64,000 nucleotides of DNA, taken from assembly GCF_001429395.1 (NCBI RefSeq), contig NZ_LMJT01000009.1, forward strand, positions 63,340-127,339, given 5' to 3'. The stretch comes from Allobosea sp. Root381 (GTDB lineage: Bacteria > Pseudomonadota > Alphaproteobacteria > Rhizobiales > Beijerinckiaceae). Positions 1-8,756 of the stretch are shown here, piece by piece (the stretch's first letter is position 1; the number at the start of each line of letters is the position of its first letter). The notes beneath the pieces are model-generated. The model was not told the origin of the DNA and did not search any database. It saw nothing but the letters and a program-made list of their open reading frames with translations. Position numbers and translations under genes: made by a program.

Positions 1-43
1 GTTTCGCAAACCCTGAAACCGCCCGCGCCCGGCTGCTCCGGCG

Positions 44-490
44 TCAGGCGATCGCCGCCCAGCCGGCCCAGAGCATCGCATAGCGCGCGCCCTTGCCGAG
101 CAGGACCAGCAGCACGAAACGCCGGAGCGGATAGTTCATCGTCCCGGCGACAAAGGTCAGGGGGTCGCCGGCGATCGGCAACCAGGCGAAGAGCAGCGAG
201 GGCCAGCCGAAGCGCGCGAACCAGCCTTGCGCCTGCCCCAGCCGGCGCGGATCGGGCCGCAGCCTGCGCGGCAGTCTTTCGATGCCATGCAGCGCGATCA
301 GCCGGCCGAGCCACCAGTTCATCACGGAGCCTGCGGTATTGGCGAGGCTCGCGATGAGAAAGAGCAGGGCGGGATCGACCGTGCCGGCGGCCAGCAGTCC
401 GAGGAAGATCGCTTCCGACTGGGCCGGCAGCAGCGTCGCTGCGACGAAGGCCGCGCTCGCCATCCCGGCGAGCGACCAGAATGCTTCCAT
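44..490 (-). CDS. YqaA-type small DedA-family membrane protein
   Basis: Inner-membrane protein of 148 residues, close to the usual length of the short YqaA branch of the DedA/SNARE-associated family. Several hydrophobic segments are visible, and the pattern N-WW-LGR near residue 57, followed by a W-F-x-R-FGWPSLL stretch, is typical of the branch. The family is linked to membrane homeostasis and lipid transport, but the exact substrate of YqaA proteins is not established. It is followed on the same strand by nothing inside the window; coaA lies 54 bases upstream. Family assignment is firm, function is open. Confidence 0.82.
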   Translation of the reverse strand: MEAFWSLAGMASAAFVAATLLPAQSEAIFLGLLAAGTVDPALLFLIASLANTAGSVMNWWLGRLIALHGIERLPRRLRPDPRRLGQAQGWFARFGWPSLLFAWLPIAGDPLTFVAGTMNYPLRRFVLLVLLGKGARYAMLWAGWAAIA

Positions 491-544
491 GCGGTTATGG
501 CTCGCGCGCAGGCGGGGCGTGGCGGAAAAAAGCCTCCTGCGCCA

Positions 545-1516
545 TCAAAGCCTGCGCAGCGCAACCTGCTGGATGCGGTGGCTCGCGCCCTTGGTCAGGA
601 TCAGGCTGGCGCGCTGGCGTGTCGGCAGGATGTTCTCCTGCAGGTTCGGCAGATTGATGCCGGTCCAAAGGTCCTGCGCGATCGAAAGCGCCTCCTCCTC
701 GCCGATCTCGGCATATTTGCGGAAGAAGGAGCGCGGGTCGCGGAAGGCCGTCTGGCGCAGCGTCATGAAGCGGTTGACGTACCAGCGATGCAGGTCGTTC
801 TCGTCGGCATCGAGATAGACGGAGAAGTCGAAATAATCCGAGACGAAGGGAATGACCGTGCCGTCCTTGGGCATCCGCCCCGGCTGCAGCACGTTGAGCC
901 CTTCCAGGATCAGGATGTCGGGCCGCTCCACCGTGACCGTTTCGCCCGGCATGACGTCGTAGACCAGGTGCGAATAGACCGGCGCCGTGACCTGCGACTT
1001 GCCGGCCTTGACGTCGGAGAGGAAGCGCAGGATCGCGGCGCCGTCATAGCTCTCGGGAAAGCCCTTGCGCTGCATCAGCCCGCGGCGCTCCAGCTCGGCA
1101 TTGGGCAGGAGGAAGCCGTCGGTGGTGACGAGCTCGACCTTCGGCGTGTTCGGCCAGCGCGAGAGCAGCGCCTTCAGCACGCGCGCCGTCGTCGACTTGC
1201 CCACCGCGACCGAGCCCGCAACGCCGATGATATAGGGAACCTTGACCTCGGATTCGGCCAGCAGGAAGCGCTGCGTCGCCTTGAACAGCCCCTGCGTGGC
1301 CGCGACATAGAGCGAGAGCAGGCGCGAGAGCGGCAGATAGATCGCGACGATCTCGTCGAGCGAGATCGGGTCGTTGATCGATTGCAGCTTGGTGAGGTCG
1401 TCGACGGCCAGCGTCAGCGGCGTATCGGCGCGCAGATGCGCCCACTCGTCGCGCGTGAAGCTGCGATAGGGCGAGGGCGGCAGATTGACCGGAGCCGGCA
1501 TCACACGCTGGTCCAT
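545..1516 (-). CDS. coaA: Type I pantothenate kinase
   Basis: Cytoplasmic ATP-dependent kinase that phosphorylates pantothenate, the first committed step of coenzyme A synthesis. The 323-residue product has the P-loop GSVAVGKST around residues 101-109, preceded by PYIIGVA, and the downstream TTDGF and LILEGLNVL motifs of the CoaA/PRK family. I chose the ATG at 1516 because the next upstream start would overlap hisE and add residues not expected in CoaA, which normally begins shortly before a Y-x-x-F-x-R-x-x-W segment (here YRSFTRDEW). It follows hisF and hisE in the same direction, a common arrangement in Rhizobiales. Confidence 0.97.
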   Translation of the reverse strand: MDQRVMPAPVNLPPSPYRSFTRDEWAHLRADTPLTLAVDDLTKLQSINDPISLDEIVAIYLPLSRLLSLYVAATQGLFKATQRFLLAESEVKVPYIIGVAGSVAVGKSTTARVLKALLSRWPNTPKVELVTTDGFLLPNAELERRGLMQRKGFPESYDGAAILRFLSDVKAGKSQVTAPVYSHLVYDVMPGETVTVERPDILILEGLNVLQPGRMPKDGTVIPFVSDYFDFSVYLDADENDLHRWYVNRFMTLRQTAFRDPRSFFRKYAEIGEEEALSIAQDLWTGINLPNLQENILPTRQRASLILTKGASHRIQQVALRRL

Positions 1517-1562
1517 GGGGCGGCCCGCATTCCAGGCTTCGAGGTTCAACGCAGGACTAGCC

Positions 1563-1880
1563 TCAACGGGGTCGTGCGGCTTTCTCCGCCAGGCCGGAGC
1601 GCACGGTGCGAGCCTCAAGCTGGCTCAAGATGTCCTGCAATGCAATATCGCGCGACTTCAGCATGACGAGCAGATGATAAAGCACGTCGGCGCTTTCGGC
1701 GATCAGCTCGTCGCGGTCGCCCTTCACCGCCGCGATGACGGCCTCGATCGCTTCTTCGCCGAACTTCTTGGCGGCACGCTCGGGCCCGGCGGCGATGAGC
1801 TTCGCCGTCCAGGATTCGTCGGGGGAAGCCGCCGCGCGTTCGGCGATGCGGGCTTCGAGATCGGCGAGGGTGAAGGTCAT
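1563..1880 (-). CDS. hisE: Phosphoribosyl-ATP pyrophosphatase
   Basis: Second enzyme of histidine biosynthesis, hydrolysing phosphoribosyl-ATP to phosphoribosyl-AMP in the cytoplasm. The 105-residue product is the normal length of free-standing HisE and carries the MazG-like helices with [10 protein letters not shown] and [10 protein letters not shown], where the acidic residues bind the metal. It lies between hisF (upstream, separated by a palindromic repeat) and coaA (downstream, 46 bases). The rest of the histidine genes are outside this window, probably beyond or upstream of hisF elsewhere in the genome. Confidence 0.96.
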   Translation of the reverse strand: MTFTLADLEARIAERAAASPDESWTAKLIAAGPERAAKKFGEEAIEAVIAAVKGDRDELIAESADVLYHLLVMLKSRDIALQDILSQLEARTVRSGLAEKAARPR

Positions 1881-1888
1881 GACGAACT

Positions 1889-2023
1889 CCTGTCACTCCG
1901 GGGCGCGCCCTGGGTGCGAACCCGGAACCCACGACTTGGTGAGGCATCCCGTGCCCGGTCGAGGGCGGTTCGCCCGGTCGTGGGTTCCCGGTCCTTCGCT
2001 ACGCGTGGCCCCGGAATAACAGG
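1889..2023. repeat. Compound palindromic intergenic repeat
   Basis: The hisE-hisF gap holds a nested dyad. Outer arms 1889-1904 and 2008-2023 match at 14 of 16 positions (core TCCGGGGC/GCCCCGGA). Inner arms 1921-1935 and 1977-1991 match at 14 of 15 (GGAACCCACGAC/GTCGTGGGTTCC). The transcript could fold into a long hairpin. Elements of this look are very common between genes in Rhizobiales genomes, from general knowledge; copy number here is not checked. Confidence 0.8.
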
Positions 2024-2044
2024 CGGAAGGAGCCGCACCACGGC

Positions 2045-2806
2045 TTAGTCCAGCCTCATCCTGAGGCCCGCCTCCGCCATATGCGCCTTGGCCTGGCCGA
2101 TCGTATAGGTGCCGAAATGGAAGATCGAGGCGGCAAGCACGGCGGAGGCGTGCCCCTCCTTCACGCCGTTGACGAGGTCGTCGAGGTCGCCGACGCCGCC
2201 GGACGCGATGACCGGTACTTGGACCGCGTCCGCGATGGCCCGCGTCAGGCCGAGATCGTAGCCGACCTTGGTGCCGTCCCGATCCATCGAGGTGACCAGC
2301 AACTCGCCCGCGCCCAGCGACACGACCTCGCGCGCGAAGGCGACGGCTTCGATCCCGGTCGGGTTGCGCCCGCCATGGGTGAAGATCTCCCAGCGCTTGG
2401 CTGAGACCTCCTTGGCGTCGATGGCGACGACGATGCACTGGTCGCCGAACTTCTCCGCTGCCTCTTTGACGAATTGCCGGTTGGTCACGGCCGCGGTGTT
2501 GATCGAGACCTTGTCGGCGCCCGCCAGCAGCAGCGCGCGGATGTCCTCGACCTTGCGCACGCCGCCGCCGACGGTCAGCGGCATGAAGCAGGCGGCAGCC
2601 GTGCGGGTGACGACGTCGAGCAGCGTGCCGCGATCCTCATGGCTCGCCGTGATGTCGAGGAAGCAGAGTTCGTCGGCGCCGGCCGCATCATAGGCCTTGG
2701 CGGCCTCGACGGGGTCGCCCGCATCGACGAGGTCGAGGAACTTCACGCCCTTGACGACGCGGCCGTCCTTGACGTCGAGGCAGGGGATGATGCGGGTCTT
2801 GAGCAT
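2045..2806 (-). CDS. hisF: Imidazole glycerol phosphate synthase cyclase subunit
   Basis: Cyclase half of the HisH-HisF complex of histidine synthesis; it uses ammonia from HisH to form imidazole glycerol phosphate and AICAR. The product from the ATG at 2806 is 253 residues, the standard length of this (beta/alpha)8 barrel. Catalytic Asp11 is in IPCLDVKDG and the second catalytic Asp lies in SMDRDGT near residue 130; phosphate-binding glycines are in TVGGGVR and ASGGVG. Longer upstream starts would add a tail absent from the family. It leads the hisF-hisE-coaA run. Confidence 0.97.
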   Translation of the reverse strand: MLKTRIIPCLDVKDGRVVKGVKFLDLVDAGDPVEAAKAYDAAGADELCFLDITASHEDRGTLLDVVTRTAAACFMPLTVGGGVRKVEDIRALLLAGADKVSINTAAVTNRQFVKEAAEKFGDQCIVVAIDAKEVSAKRWEIFTHGGRNPTGIEAVAFAREVVSLGAGELLVTSMDRDGTKVGYDLGLTRAIADAVQVPVIASGGVGDLDDLVNGVKEGHASAVLAASIFHFGTYTIGQAKAHMAEAGLRMRLD

Positions 2807-3097
2807 GGGTTGGCCGTTCCCGGTGCGTAGAGCCGGCAGCCTATGCCGGATTTTGCCGGCTTCGTCACCTTTGCAGCCGCGCTTTCGCCGTGTTCCCTCC
2901 GCATGGGTCGCTCGCAACGAGCATGACATTTGGCTCAAGGGGCGAGCACGAACCCGAAATTCGCCTTTGCCGCTTTACAAGCGCTGCCCCAAGGGCATTC
3001 TCTAGGGGAATGGCGGCGGCTGGGGCTCGGGCGCAAGACCGGGCCGAAGCTCGACAACGCCACATCGTGCAACGGTTTTGCGTCGTGGAGTGGTGTG
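2807..3097. other. Divergent intergenic region hisF / L,D-transpeptidase
   Basis: This 291-base gap separates divergent genes and should hold both promoters. I see no convincing sigma-70 boxes, RNA gene or repeat in it. Reading frames extending into it from both sides lack family similarity. Confidence 0.5.
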
Positions 3098-3757
3098 ATG
3101 CGTCGCTTGTCCGGCCTCCTGGCCGCCTTCATCCTGTCCTTCATCGGCATCGCGGCAGCCCAGGCGGGCGTCAATGTCCGGGTCGACATCGCCAGTCAGC
3201 GCATGCAGGTCACCACGACTGACGGCGAAAGCTATAACTGGGCGATCTCGTCCGGCCGAAAGGGCTTTCGCTCGCCGAACGGCCTCTATCGGCCGACGCG
3301 GCTCGAGAAGAACTGGTATTCGCGCAAATATGGCGGCGCGATGCCGAACGCCGTGTTCTTCCGGGGCGGCTATGCCATCCACGGCACGGCCGCTGTCGGC
3401 GCGCTCGGGCGACCGGCCTCGCATGGCTGCATCCGTCTGCATCCGGCCAACGCCGCCAAGCTCTTCGCGCTGGTCAGGAAGCACGGCGCCGGCCAGACGA
3501 GCATCGCGCTGAACGGCGCGGCGCCGGACAATCTCTCGAAATTCGCGAAGGCCTCCGGTGGCGCGAAGACGAAAATCGCCAAGGCCAAGACGAAGCCCGG
3601 CGCAGCGGTGGCCCAGAACCGCAAGGCGCCGAACTGGGACTCGGCACGCGACCAGATCCTGCTGCGTCCCGCGCTGCCAGCCGGGGCCTATGGCTATCAA
3701 CCCTATTACCCCAGCAGCTACCAGCCTCCCGTGGTCGGCGGCGGCTACTGGCGCTGA
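3098..3757 (+). CDS. L,D-transpeptidase (YkuD/ErfK family)
   Basis: Periplasmic enzyme family that forms 3-3 peptidoglycan cross-links or attaches proteins to peptidoglycan. From the ATG at 3098 the protein has 219 residues: a signal peptide (MRRLSGLLAAFILSFIGIA, cleavage after AQA), then a YkuD domain with HGT at residues 95-97 and SHGCIR with catalytic Cys111 and Arg113, all canonical. The C-terminus is a Lys/Ala-rich linker followed by a Tyr/Pro/Gly-rich tail. It is transcribed alone, divergently from hisF. Which of the many rhizobial paralogues it matches cannot be told from sequence alone. Confidence 0.93.
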   Translation: MRRLSGLLAAFILSFIGIAAAQAGVNVRVDIASQRMQVTTTDGESYNWAISSGRKGFRSPNGLYRPTRLEKNWYSRKYGGAMPNAVFFRGGYAIHGTAAVGALGRPASHGCIRLHPANAAKLFALVRKHGAGQTSIALNGAAPDNLSKFAKASGGAKTKIAKAKTKPGAAVAQNRKAPNWDSARDQILLRPALPAGAYGYQPYYPSSYQPPVVGGGYWR

Positions 3758-3775
3758 GCCCTCATCCCATCGGGA

Positions 3776-4666
3776 TCAAATCGCCTCCGGCGCGATCCGC
3801 AGCCAGCCGGTCATCGTCTCGCCGGGCTCCAATCGCCTGAGCGGCGCAACCTTCCGCGCCGCCGGCTCGCTCGGCGAGCCGATCGCGTGGCTCTGCGGCT
3901 CGACGCAGAGGAAATCCGCTCCCGCCGGCGCCCAGACGACCGGGCAGCGCAGGCTTTCGCTCGCGGTCAAGGTGATGGCGAGACCGGTGGAGGGGGTCTC
4001 GATCCGCGCGGTGCCGTCCCAGCCGAGGAAGCTCCAGGCGGTCTCCCGCCCATGGGCGAAGACCGGCTTTCCGGCATAGGGACCGCCGCCTTCGAGCGGC
4101 TGCGATCCCGTCGCGCGATAGCCTTCGCCGAGGATCAGCGCCCCCTCCGCGCGCATTTCGAGGCGCGTATCGCCGGCGCAGGGGAACCAGGGATGCTGGC
4201 CGAAACCATAGGGTAGTGCCCGGTACGCCTCGTTGGTCAGCGTAAGCGAGACGGTCATACCCGCCTCGTCGAGGCGAATTTCCTGGATGATCCGGTAGCG
4301 ATAAGGGTCCGGGCCGTCGCTGCGACGGTGTTCCAGCACGGTATGCCTGGCGGTCTGACCGAGTATGGCCCAGGCGGACTGCCAGCCGAAGCCATGGATG
4401 TTGCCGGCGCCCGAGGGATTGTTGTCCGGCACGAGAAAGCGCTCGCGGCCATCGTCGACGATGCCGCCGAAGGCGCGGTTGGCGAAAGGCACCATCGTCC
4501 AACTGCCCATCTTGTTGGGAGCGGTCGTGCTCGGCACGAGCCCGTCCGGCGAGCGCAGCAGCCGATGGCGCCGCTCGTCCGGCCCGCGCCATTCCAGCGC
4601 GGCGATGATCCCCCCGATTTCAGGATGGATGCGCGCGGTCAGGTTGCCGGACTGGAGTTCGAGCAT
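3776..4666 (-). CDS. Aldose 1-epimerase family protein
   Basis: Galactose-mutarotase-fold protein likely acting on a free or phosphorylated sugar. I see NKMGSWTMVPFANR near the N-terminal third, the conserved His in GNIHGFGW and QHPWF in the middle, motifs shared with GalM/YeaD-type enzymes. The start at 4666 gives 296 residues and begins two residues before the first strand (LELQSGNLTARI); an in-frame ATG at 4726 is possible. It converges on the L,D-transpeptidase with an 18-base gap and diverges from the dgoK gene, so a shared sugar-acid or galactose-related role is plausible but inferred. The exact substrate is unknown. Confidence 0.85.
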   Translation of the reverse strand: MLELQSGNLTARIHPEIGGIIAALEWRGPDERRHRLLRSPDGLVPSTTAPNKMGSWTMVPFANRAFGGIVDDGRERFLVPDNNPSGAGNIHGFGWQSAWAILGQTARHTVLEHRRSDGPDPYRYRIIQEIRLDEAGMTVSLTLTNEAYRALPYGFGQHPWFPCAGDTRLEMRAEGALILGEGYRATGSQPLEGGGPYAGKPVFAHGRETAWSFLGWDGTARIETPSTGLAITLTASESLRCPVVWAPAGADFLCVEPQSHAIGSPSEPAARKVAPLRRLEPGETMTGWLRIAPEAI

Positions 4667-4764
4667 GACTGCCTTGGCCTTCGGGAGGTCGGTGACGGGT
4701 GTTCGTCCCGCCAGCGACAAGCGCATGGGCTGCTCAGGTGTCAAGATCGACGCGGCCGGCGTTG

Positions 4765-4830
4765 TCCGGGCTTGACCGAAGGCTCGACCACGGAGGATTC
4801 TTGGGCTCCGCTTCGCTCCGGGAATGACGA
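4765..4830. repeat. Possible half-copy of a palindromic intergenic repeat
   Basis: The stretch ending GCTTCGCTCCGGGAATGACG resembles the right end of the repeat between hisE and hisF (CCTTCGCTACGC...CCCCGGAATAAC). It sits in the gap between the divergent epimerase and dgoK genes. The left partner arm is not clear, so this may be a decayed copy. Confidence 0.35.
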
Positions 4831-4850
4831 AGCCTCTGCCGGAGCCGTCC

Positions 4851-5747
4851 ATGCCGAGACCCCTCATTGCCCTCGACTGGGGCACGACCCGCGCCCGCGC
4901 CTTCCTGATTTCGGCGGCCGGCGAAGTGCTGGAGCGCCGCAGCGCCGATCAGGGCATCCAGTCGGTGCCCGTCGGCGGGTTTCCGGCGGCTTTCGAGACG
5001 ATCGCGGGCGAACTGCGCCGGGCCGCGCCCGATGCCGCGATCGTGCTGGCCGGCATGGTCGGCAGCCGCAATGGCTGGATCGAGGCGCATTACGTGCCAT
5101 GCCCGGCCTCGCCTGACGCGATCGCCGCAGCCGGCATGACCGCGACGCTCGCGGATGGCACGCCCGCGACGATCCTGCCCGGCCTGTCCTGCGACGAGGG
5201 CGCCTTCGATGTGATGCGCGGCGAGGAGACGCTGATCGTCGGCCTGCGCATCGATGACGGCATCGCCTGTCTTCCCGGAACCCATTCCAAATGGGCGCTG
5301 GTCGAGCACGGCAGCATCGTGCGCTTCGCGAGCTTCATGACCGGCGAGATCTACGGACTGCTGCGGGAGCATTCGATCCTGTCGCGCCTCGCCGAGGAAC
5401 CTTCGGGCGACGATACCCCTCGCGGGGCGGCGCTGGGCCTCGCCGCGGCGGCGCGGCCGGGTGGGTTGCTCAACACCGCCTTCGCCTCGCGCTCCGAGGT
5501 GCTGGCCGGGCGCATGCCGGGCGGCGCCGTTGGTCCCTATCTCTCGGCACTGCTCGTCGGCCATGAGATTGCCGGCGCGCAGGCGCTGTTCGGCCGCGGC
5601 CAGCGCGTGCATCTCGTCGCCGACGGCGTTCTGGCGCAAAGCTATGGAGCGGCGCTGGCCGCCGCCGGCCTCGAGGCGACACTGACGACGCCGGAAGCCG
5701 CCTTCGTGGCAGGCGTCCGCCGTCTCGCGGAGCGCGTCGCGGCATGA
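4851..5747 (+). CDS. dgoK: 2-dehydro-3-deoxygalactonokinase
   Basis: Cytoplasmic kinase that phosphorylates 2-keto-3-deoxygalactonate in the De Ley-Doudoroff route of galactose and galactonate catabolism. The 298-residue product opens with LDWGTTRARAFL, the ASKHA-fold phosphate-binding strand of DgoK, and has LPGTHSKWA and FMTGEIYGLL, both family signatures. The ATG at 4851 has GGAG seven bases upstream. It overlaps the next gene by four bases (ATGA), so the two are co-translated. No DgoA aldolase is adjacent, which is unusual because dgoK and dgoA are normally neighbours. Confidence 0.92.
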   Translation: MPRPLIALDWGTTRARAFLISAAGEVLERRSADQGIQSVPVGGFPAAFETIAGELRRAAPDAAIVLAGMVGSRNGWIEAHYVPCPASPDAIAAAGMTATLADGTPATILPGLSCDEGAFDVMRGEETLIVGLRIDDGIACLPGTHSKWALVEHGSIVRFASFMTGEIYGLLREHSILSRLAEEPSGDDTPRGAALGLAAAARPGGLLNTAFASRSEVLAGRMPGGAVGPYLSALLVGHEIAGAQALFGRGQRVHLVADGVLAQSYGAALAAAGLEATLTTPEAAFVAGVRRLAERVAA

Positions 5748-6652
5748 TCGTCGTCTTCGGCTCGCTTAATGTCGATCTGGTCGTAGCCGTGGAGCGCCTG
5801 CCCGGCGTCGGCGAGACCGTGATCGGCCCGGCCTATGCGCTGCATCCGGGTGGCAAGGGCGCCAACCAGGCGCTCGCCGCTCGCCGCGCCGGGGCCGACG
5901 TCGTTCTGGTCGGGGCCGTGGGTCGTGACGCCTTCGCCGAAGCAGCTCTGTCGTTGCTGGCAGCGGACGGCGTTGAACTCTCCCATGTCGGCGAGGTCGA
6001 GGCTCCGACGGGGGCAGCTTTCATTGCCGTCGATGCGGCAGGCCACAACCAGATCGTCGTCGCGGCTGGCGCCAACGCATTCGCCCGGGCCGAGGCGGTC
6101 GGCAGGCTGCTACTCGGCGAGAAGGACATCCTGCTGCTGCAGCGCGAGGTGCCCGAGGCCGAATGCATCGCCGCCGCCCGGGCGATGAAGCGCGCCGGCG
6201 GGAGGGTTGTCCTGAACCTCGCCCCCGCAGGCCCACCGGCCGAGGATCTGCTGGCCTGTGTCGATATCCTCGTCGTCAACGAGCATGAGGCGCTGATCCT
6301 GGCGCAATCGCTCGGCTGGCCGGAGCGCGAGCCCGGTGAGATCGCCCGCCGCTGCGATGCCGAACGCGGTATCGCCTGCATCGCCACGCTCGGCGCGGAA
6401 GGCGCTATCGGCTGGTATGGCGGCGTCCGCCGCGGCCTCCCGGCCCCTGCCATTTCGGTGGTCGATACGGTCGCGGCCGGCGACAGTTTCACCGGCGCCT
6501 TCGCCGCCGCCCTATCGGCCGGCTACGGCTTCTCGGCGGCGCTGCAGCGCGGACTCGCCGCCGGCTCGCTCGCCTGCACGATGGCCGGCGCGCAACCCAG
6601 CATTCCCCACCGCGATGCGATCGAGGCGCTGGTCGGAGACGCCTTTCTCTAG
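5744..6652 (+). CDS. PfkB-family sugar kinase, ribokinase-like
   Basis: Cytoplasmic carbohydrate kinase of 302 residues. It starts with IVVFGSLNVDLV, has the N-terminal PfkB signature HPGGKGANQALAARRAG, and the C-terminal signature DTVAAGDSFTGAF with the catalytic Asp. These fit RbsK, but ribokinase is only one of several possible activities (deoxyribokinase, ketogluconokinase and others). It overlaps dgoK by four bases, so its substrate may belong to the same galactonate or sugar-acid pathway. No ribose transporter is nearby. Confidence 0.88.
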   Translation: MIVVFGSLNVDLVVAVERLPGVGETVIGPAYALHPGGKGANQALAARRAGADVVLVGAVGRDAFAEAALSLLAADGVELSHVGEVEAPTGAAFIAVDAAGHNQIVVAAGANAFARAEAVGRLLLGEKDILLLQREVPEAECIAAARAMKRAGGRVVLNLAPAGPPAEDLLACVDILVVNEHEALILAQSLGWPEREPGEIARRCDAERGIACIATLGAEGAIGWYGGVRRGLPAPAISVVDTVAAGDSFTGAFAAALSAGYGFSAALQRGLAAGSLACTMAGAQPSIPHRDAIEALVGDAFL

Positions 6653-6698
6653 AGCCTGCTCATTTGCGCAACCAGACCGTGAACGGCGAGGTCACGCC

Positions 6699-7337
6699 TT
6701 AGTTGAAGCCGGGGCACATCCCGACGCCGGTGCGCTCGATCTGCTCGATGCTGGCCGAGCCGCCGGCCTTGCCGAGCCGCGGGCGCATGTAGAGCGGCGA
6801 GTCGCCGAGCGTGATCGCACCGTCCTTGATGATCTCGCCGACGACCGGCGTGAAAGCATAGCTGGCCTGGGCCATGATCAGCGAAGTGTTCGGGACGCGC
6901 AGATCGGCCGGCAAGTTGACGGTCGTGCCGCGGGCGAGCTTGGTGGAATTGTCTTCGTCGCTCCAGCAGACGCGCGCGAGGCCGGCGCCATCGATCACGA
7001 TGTGATGGATCGACATCTTCGGGGCCACGCGGTTGTAGGGCATCATCACGGTCTGTGCGGCGTTGAAGATGTTTTGGATCTCGGCATTGCCGATGGCTGC
7101 CTTGGATTGTGACGCAAGGTCGGCCAGCGTCCGCGTCAGCTGCGTGACCTTGCGATCGATCATCACAGCCTGCCCGACCTCGACGATGCCGAAATAGATC
7201 GTCAACATCACAGGAAGGATCATCGCGAATTCGACGGCTGCGACGCCGCGGCGGTTGCGGCGAAGCCGCCTGACGAGGCCGCGCAGCGCGGCCCGGTTGC
7301 GTTTCAGCGAGAACGCGCGCGTCATCGCCGGCCTCAT
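6699..7337 (-). CDS. TadE/TadG-like minor pilin
   Basis: Membrane-anchored pseudopilin of the Flp/Tad pilus. The 212-residue product has an Arg-rich N-terminus then RRGVAAVEFAMILPVML around residues 27-43, the TadE-like prepilin motif with the conserved Glu and a single hydrophobic helix; the rest is predicted extracytoplasmic. I chose the ATG at 7337 because it overlaps the stop of the upstream TadE-like gene by four bases. The pair lies on the strand opposite the main tad operon, and 2.5 kb from it. Confidence 0.85.
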   Translation of the reverse strand: MRPAMTRAFSLKRNRAALRGLVRRLRRNRRGVAAVEFAMILPVMLTIYFGIVEVGQAVMIDRKVTQLTRTLADLASQSKAAIGNAEIQNIFNAAQTVMMPYNRVAPKMSIHHIVIDGAGLARVCWSDEDNSTKLARGTTVNLPADLRVPNTSLIMAQASYAFTPVVGEIIKDGAITLGDSPLYMRPRLGKAGGSASIEQIERTGVGMCPGFN

Positions 7338-7999
7338 GTCCCGAAGGGCTCGGTTCGGAAGGCCGTGGTCGCGACGATGCCGCGCCGGCCCGAGCCGATA
7401 TTGACCAGGCTTTCGCTCCACAGGGTGAAGATCAGCCGATATTCGAGCACCGCGCGGACCACGACGATCTGCTCGGCCTGCGGCTGGTTGAAGCCGAAGC
7501 CGGTCGTGTTGAGGCCGCCGGCGGAGATCGGGTTGCTGGCGTCGACCCCGCTCTTGGCATCGCCGAAGGAGGAGAAGCTGCGGACGTCGATCGTCACCTT
7601 GGAGCAGTCGACCAGGATCCGCGCCTCCGCGCAGATCTCGTTGCGGAAGGCGGCAGTATTGGCAGCTGGGTTGCCGGTGAAGCGGTTGTTCGCCTCGCCG
7701 GTGAGCAACTGGCGCGAGGTCCGCGACACCGCCTCGTCGAGCACCTGGCTGGTCCAGAACATCAGGGCCGTCTCGAAGATCGCGGCGAGCACGAACAGGA
7801 ACGGAAAGGCGATGAAGGCGAACTCGACGGCGGTGGCGCCGTCCTGCGAGCGCCGGAAGCGCGAGATCAGCCGGCCACGGCGCCGTGGGCTCGCCTCAGC
7901 AGGCGCCTTCGCAAGGGTTTCGATCGGGACGGGGGGCATGACGTCGGGCGTCCGTTGTCGCTTTGCAGATCCGCGCCGCCGGGCGGTCGAGACAGCCAT
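7334..7999 (-). CDS. TadE-like minor pilin
   Basis: Second TadE-family pseudopilin, 221 residues from the ATG at 7999; a start at 7939 (201 residues) is equally possible because neither has a clear ribosome-binding site. The motif SQDGATAVEFAFIAFPFL around residues 51-68 is the prepilin-like segment, followed by a pilin-like domain with two cysteines (EICAEARILVDCS) that may form a disulphide. It is translationally coupled to the following minor pilin gene. TadE-like proteins help initiate Flp pilus assembly. Confidence 0.85.
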   Translation of the reverse strand: MAVSTARRRGSAKRQRTPDVMPPVPIETLAKAPAEASPRRRGRLISRFRRSQDGATAVEFAFIAFPFLFVLAAIFETALMFWTSQVLDEAVSRTSRQLLTGEANNRFTGNPAANTAAFRNEICAEARILVDCSKVTIDVRSFSSFGDAKSGVDASNPISAGGLNTTGFGFNQPQAEQIVVVRAVLEYRLIFTLWSESLVNIGSGRRGIVATTAFRTEPFGT

Positions 8000-8231
8000 C
8001 GCCGGTCGCGGCGTCGGCCCCGGTGACGGGAAAACTCATAGTGGCAAAGAATTTCCGATCCGTTAGGGGCGGTCGCGGCTCGGTCGGGCGGGCGTTAGCG
8101 GATCGTTCACCTTGGGAGGTGGCGCGCTGCCTTGTGGCGAAGGAACCGCAGCCGGAGTTCCGGAGCGCTCCGAATGACGGAACAGCGCGGCAATTCGATC
8201 TATCGCCCGGCAGAAGCGCGGGAGGTGTCGC

Positions 8232-8756
8232 TCAGCGCTTGCTGGCGCCCATGGCCGAGGCGCTGCGGGCTGAGGCCTGGCCGCCGACCTCGCCGAAGTA
8301 TTTCTGTGCGTCGCCGAGCTGGGCCGAGGGCTGACAGACAGGGGTGCAGGAGTAGCTTTCCCGCTCGAGCCCGCGCTGCACCGTCAGCACGGAATCGGAA
8401 TCCGCGCCCACGCGCACGAGGGATTCCGCCAGAAGCGTGCCGCTGGCATCGAGCGCGATCAGGTTGGTGACGCCGAAGCTCTTGCCGGTGACGATCATCA
8501 CGCCGTTCTTCTGGATCGCGACATCGGCGATGGCGGGGTTGCCGACGATCACGGTCTGAGCCTTTTCAGGCAGCCTGACGACCTTGGCGTGGTCGACCAT
8601 GACCAGGACGCTGTCGGCCTTCGCCGCCTGCGGTGCGGCGGAGGCAGGCAGTGCGGAGACGGCCAGCATCGTCCCCATCGCCGCTGCAGCGAGAGCCCGG
8701 CCTGCCCAGGGCGAGCGAGGGCGGCAAAGCCGTGCAGCGGCCGAGAGAGTCGTCAT
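8232..8756 (-). CDS. Pilus assembly protein with CpaC/RcpA N-terminal domain only
   Basis: Secreted 174-residue protein. A signal peptide (hydrophobic stretch ending ALPASAAPQ near residue 41) precedes one T2SS/T3SS pilus N-terminal domain, with VRLPEKAQTVIVGNPAIADV and GKSFGVTNLIALD, the pattern also found at the start of the CpaC secretin encoded at 10988. It lacks BON and secretin domains. The C-terminus has a Cys pair (YSCTPVC). Such stand-alone domains occur beside tad loci in Rhizobiales. It is divergent from flp and may assist secretin assembly in the periplasm; that role is inferred. Confidence 0.82.
   Translation of the reverse strand: MTTLSAAARLCRPRSPWAGRALAAAAMGTMLAVSALPASAAPQAAKADSVLVMVDHAKVVRLPEKAQTVIVGNPAIADVAIQKNGVMIVTGKSFGVTNLIALDASGTLLAESLVRVGADSDSVLTVQRGLERESYSCTPVCQPSAQLGDAQKYFGEVGGQASARSASAMGASKR

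Noticed and set aside
1-43. Possible end of another gene at the window edge
   Set aside because: Too short to judge; no stop or motif that supports a call.
8134-8182. Possible further copy of the hisE-hisF type repeat
   Set aside because: Only a short CGGAGTTCCGGAGCG stretch is similar and no matching arms are present.
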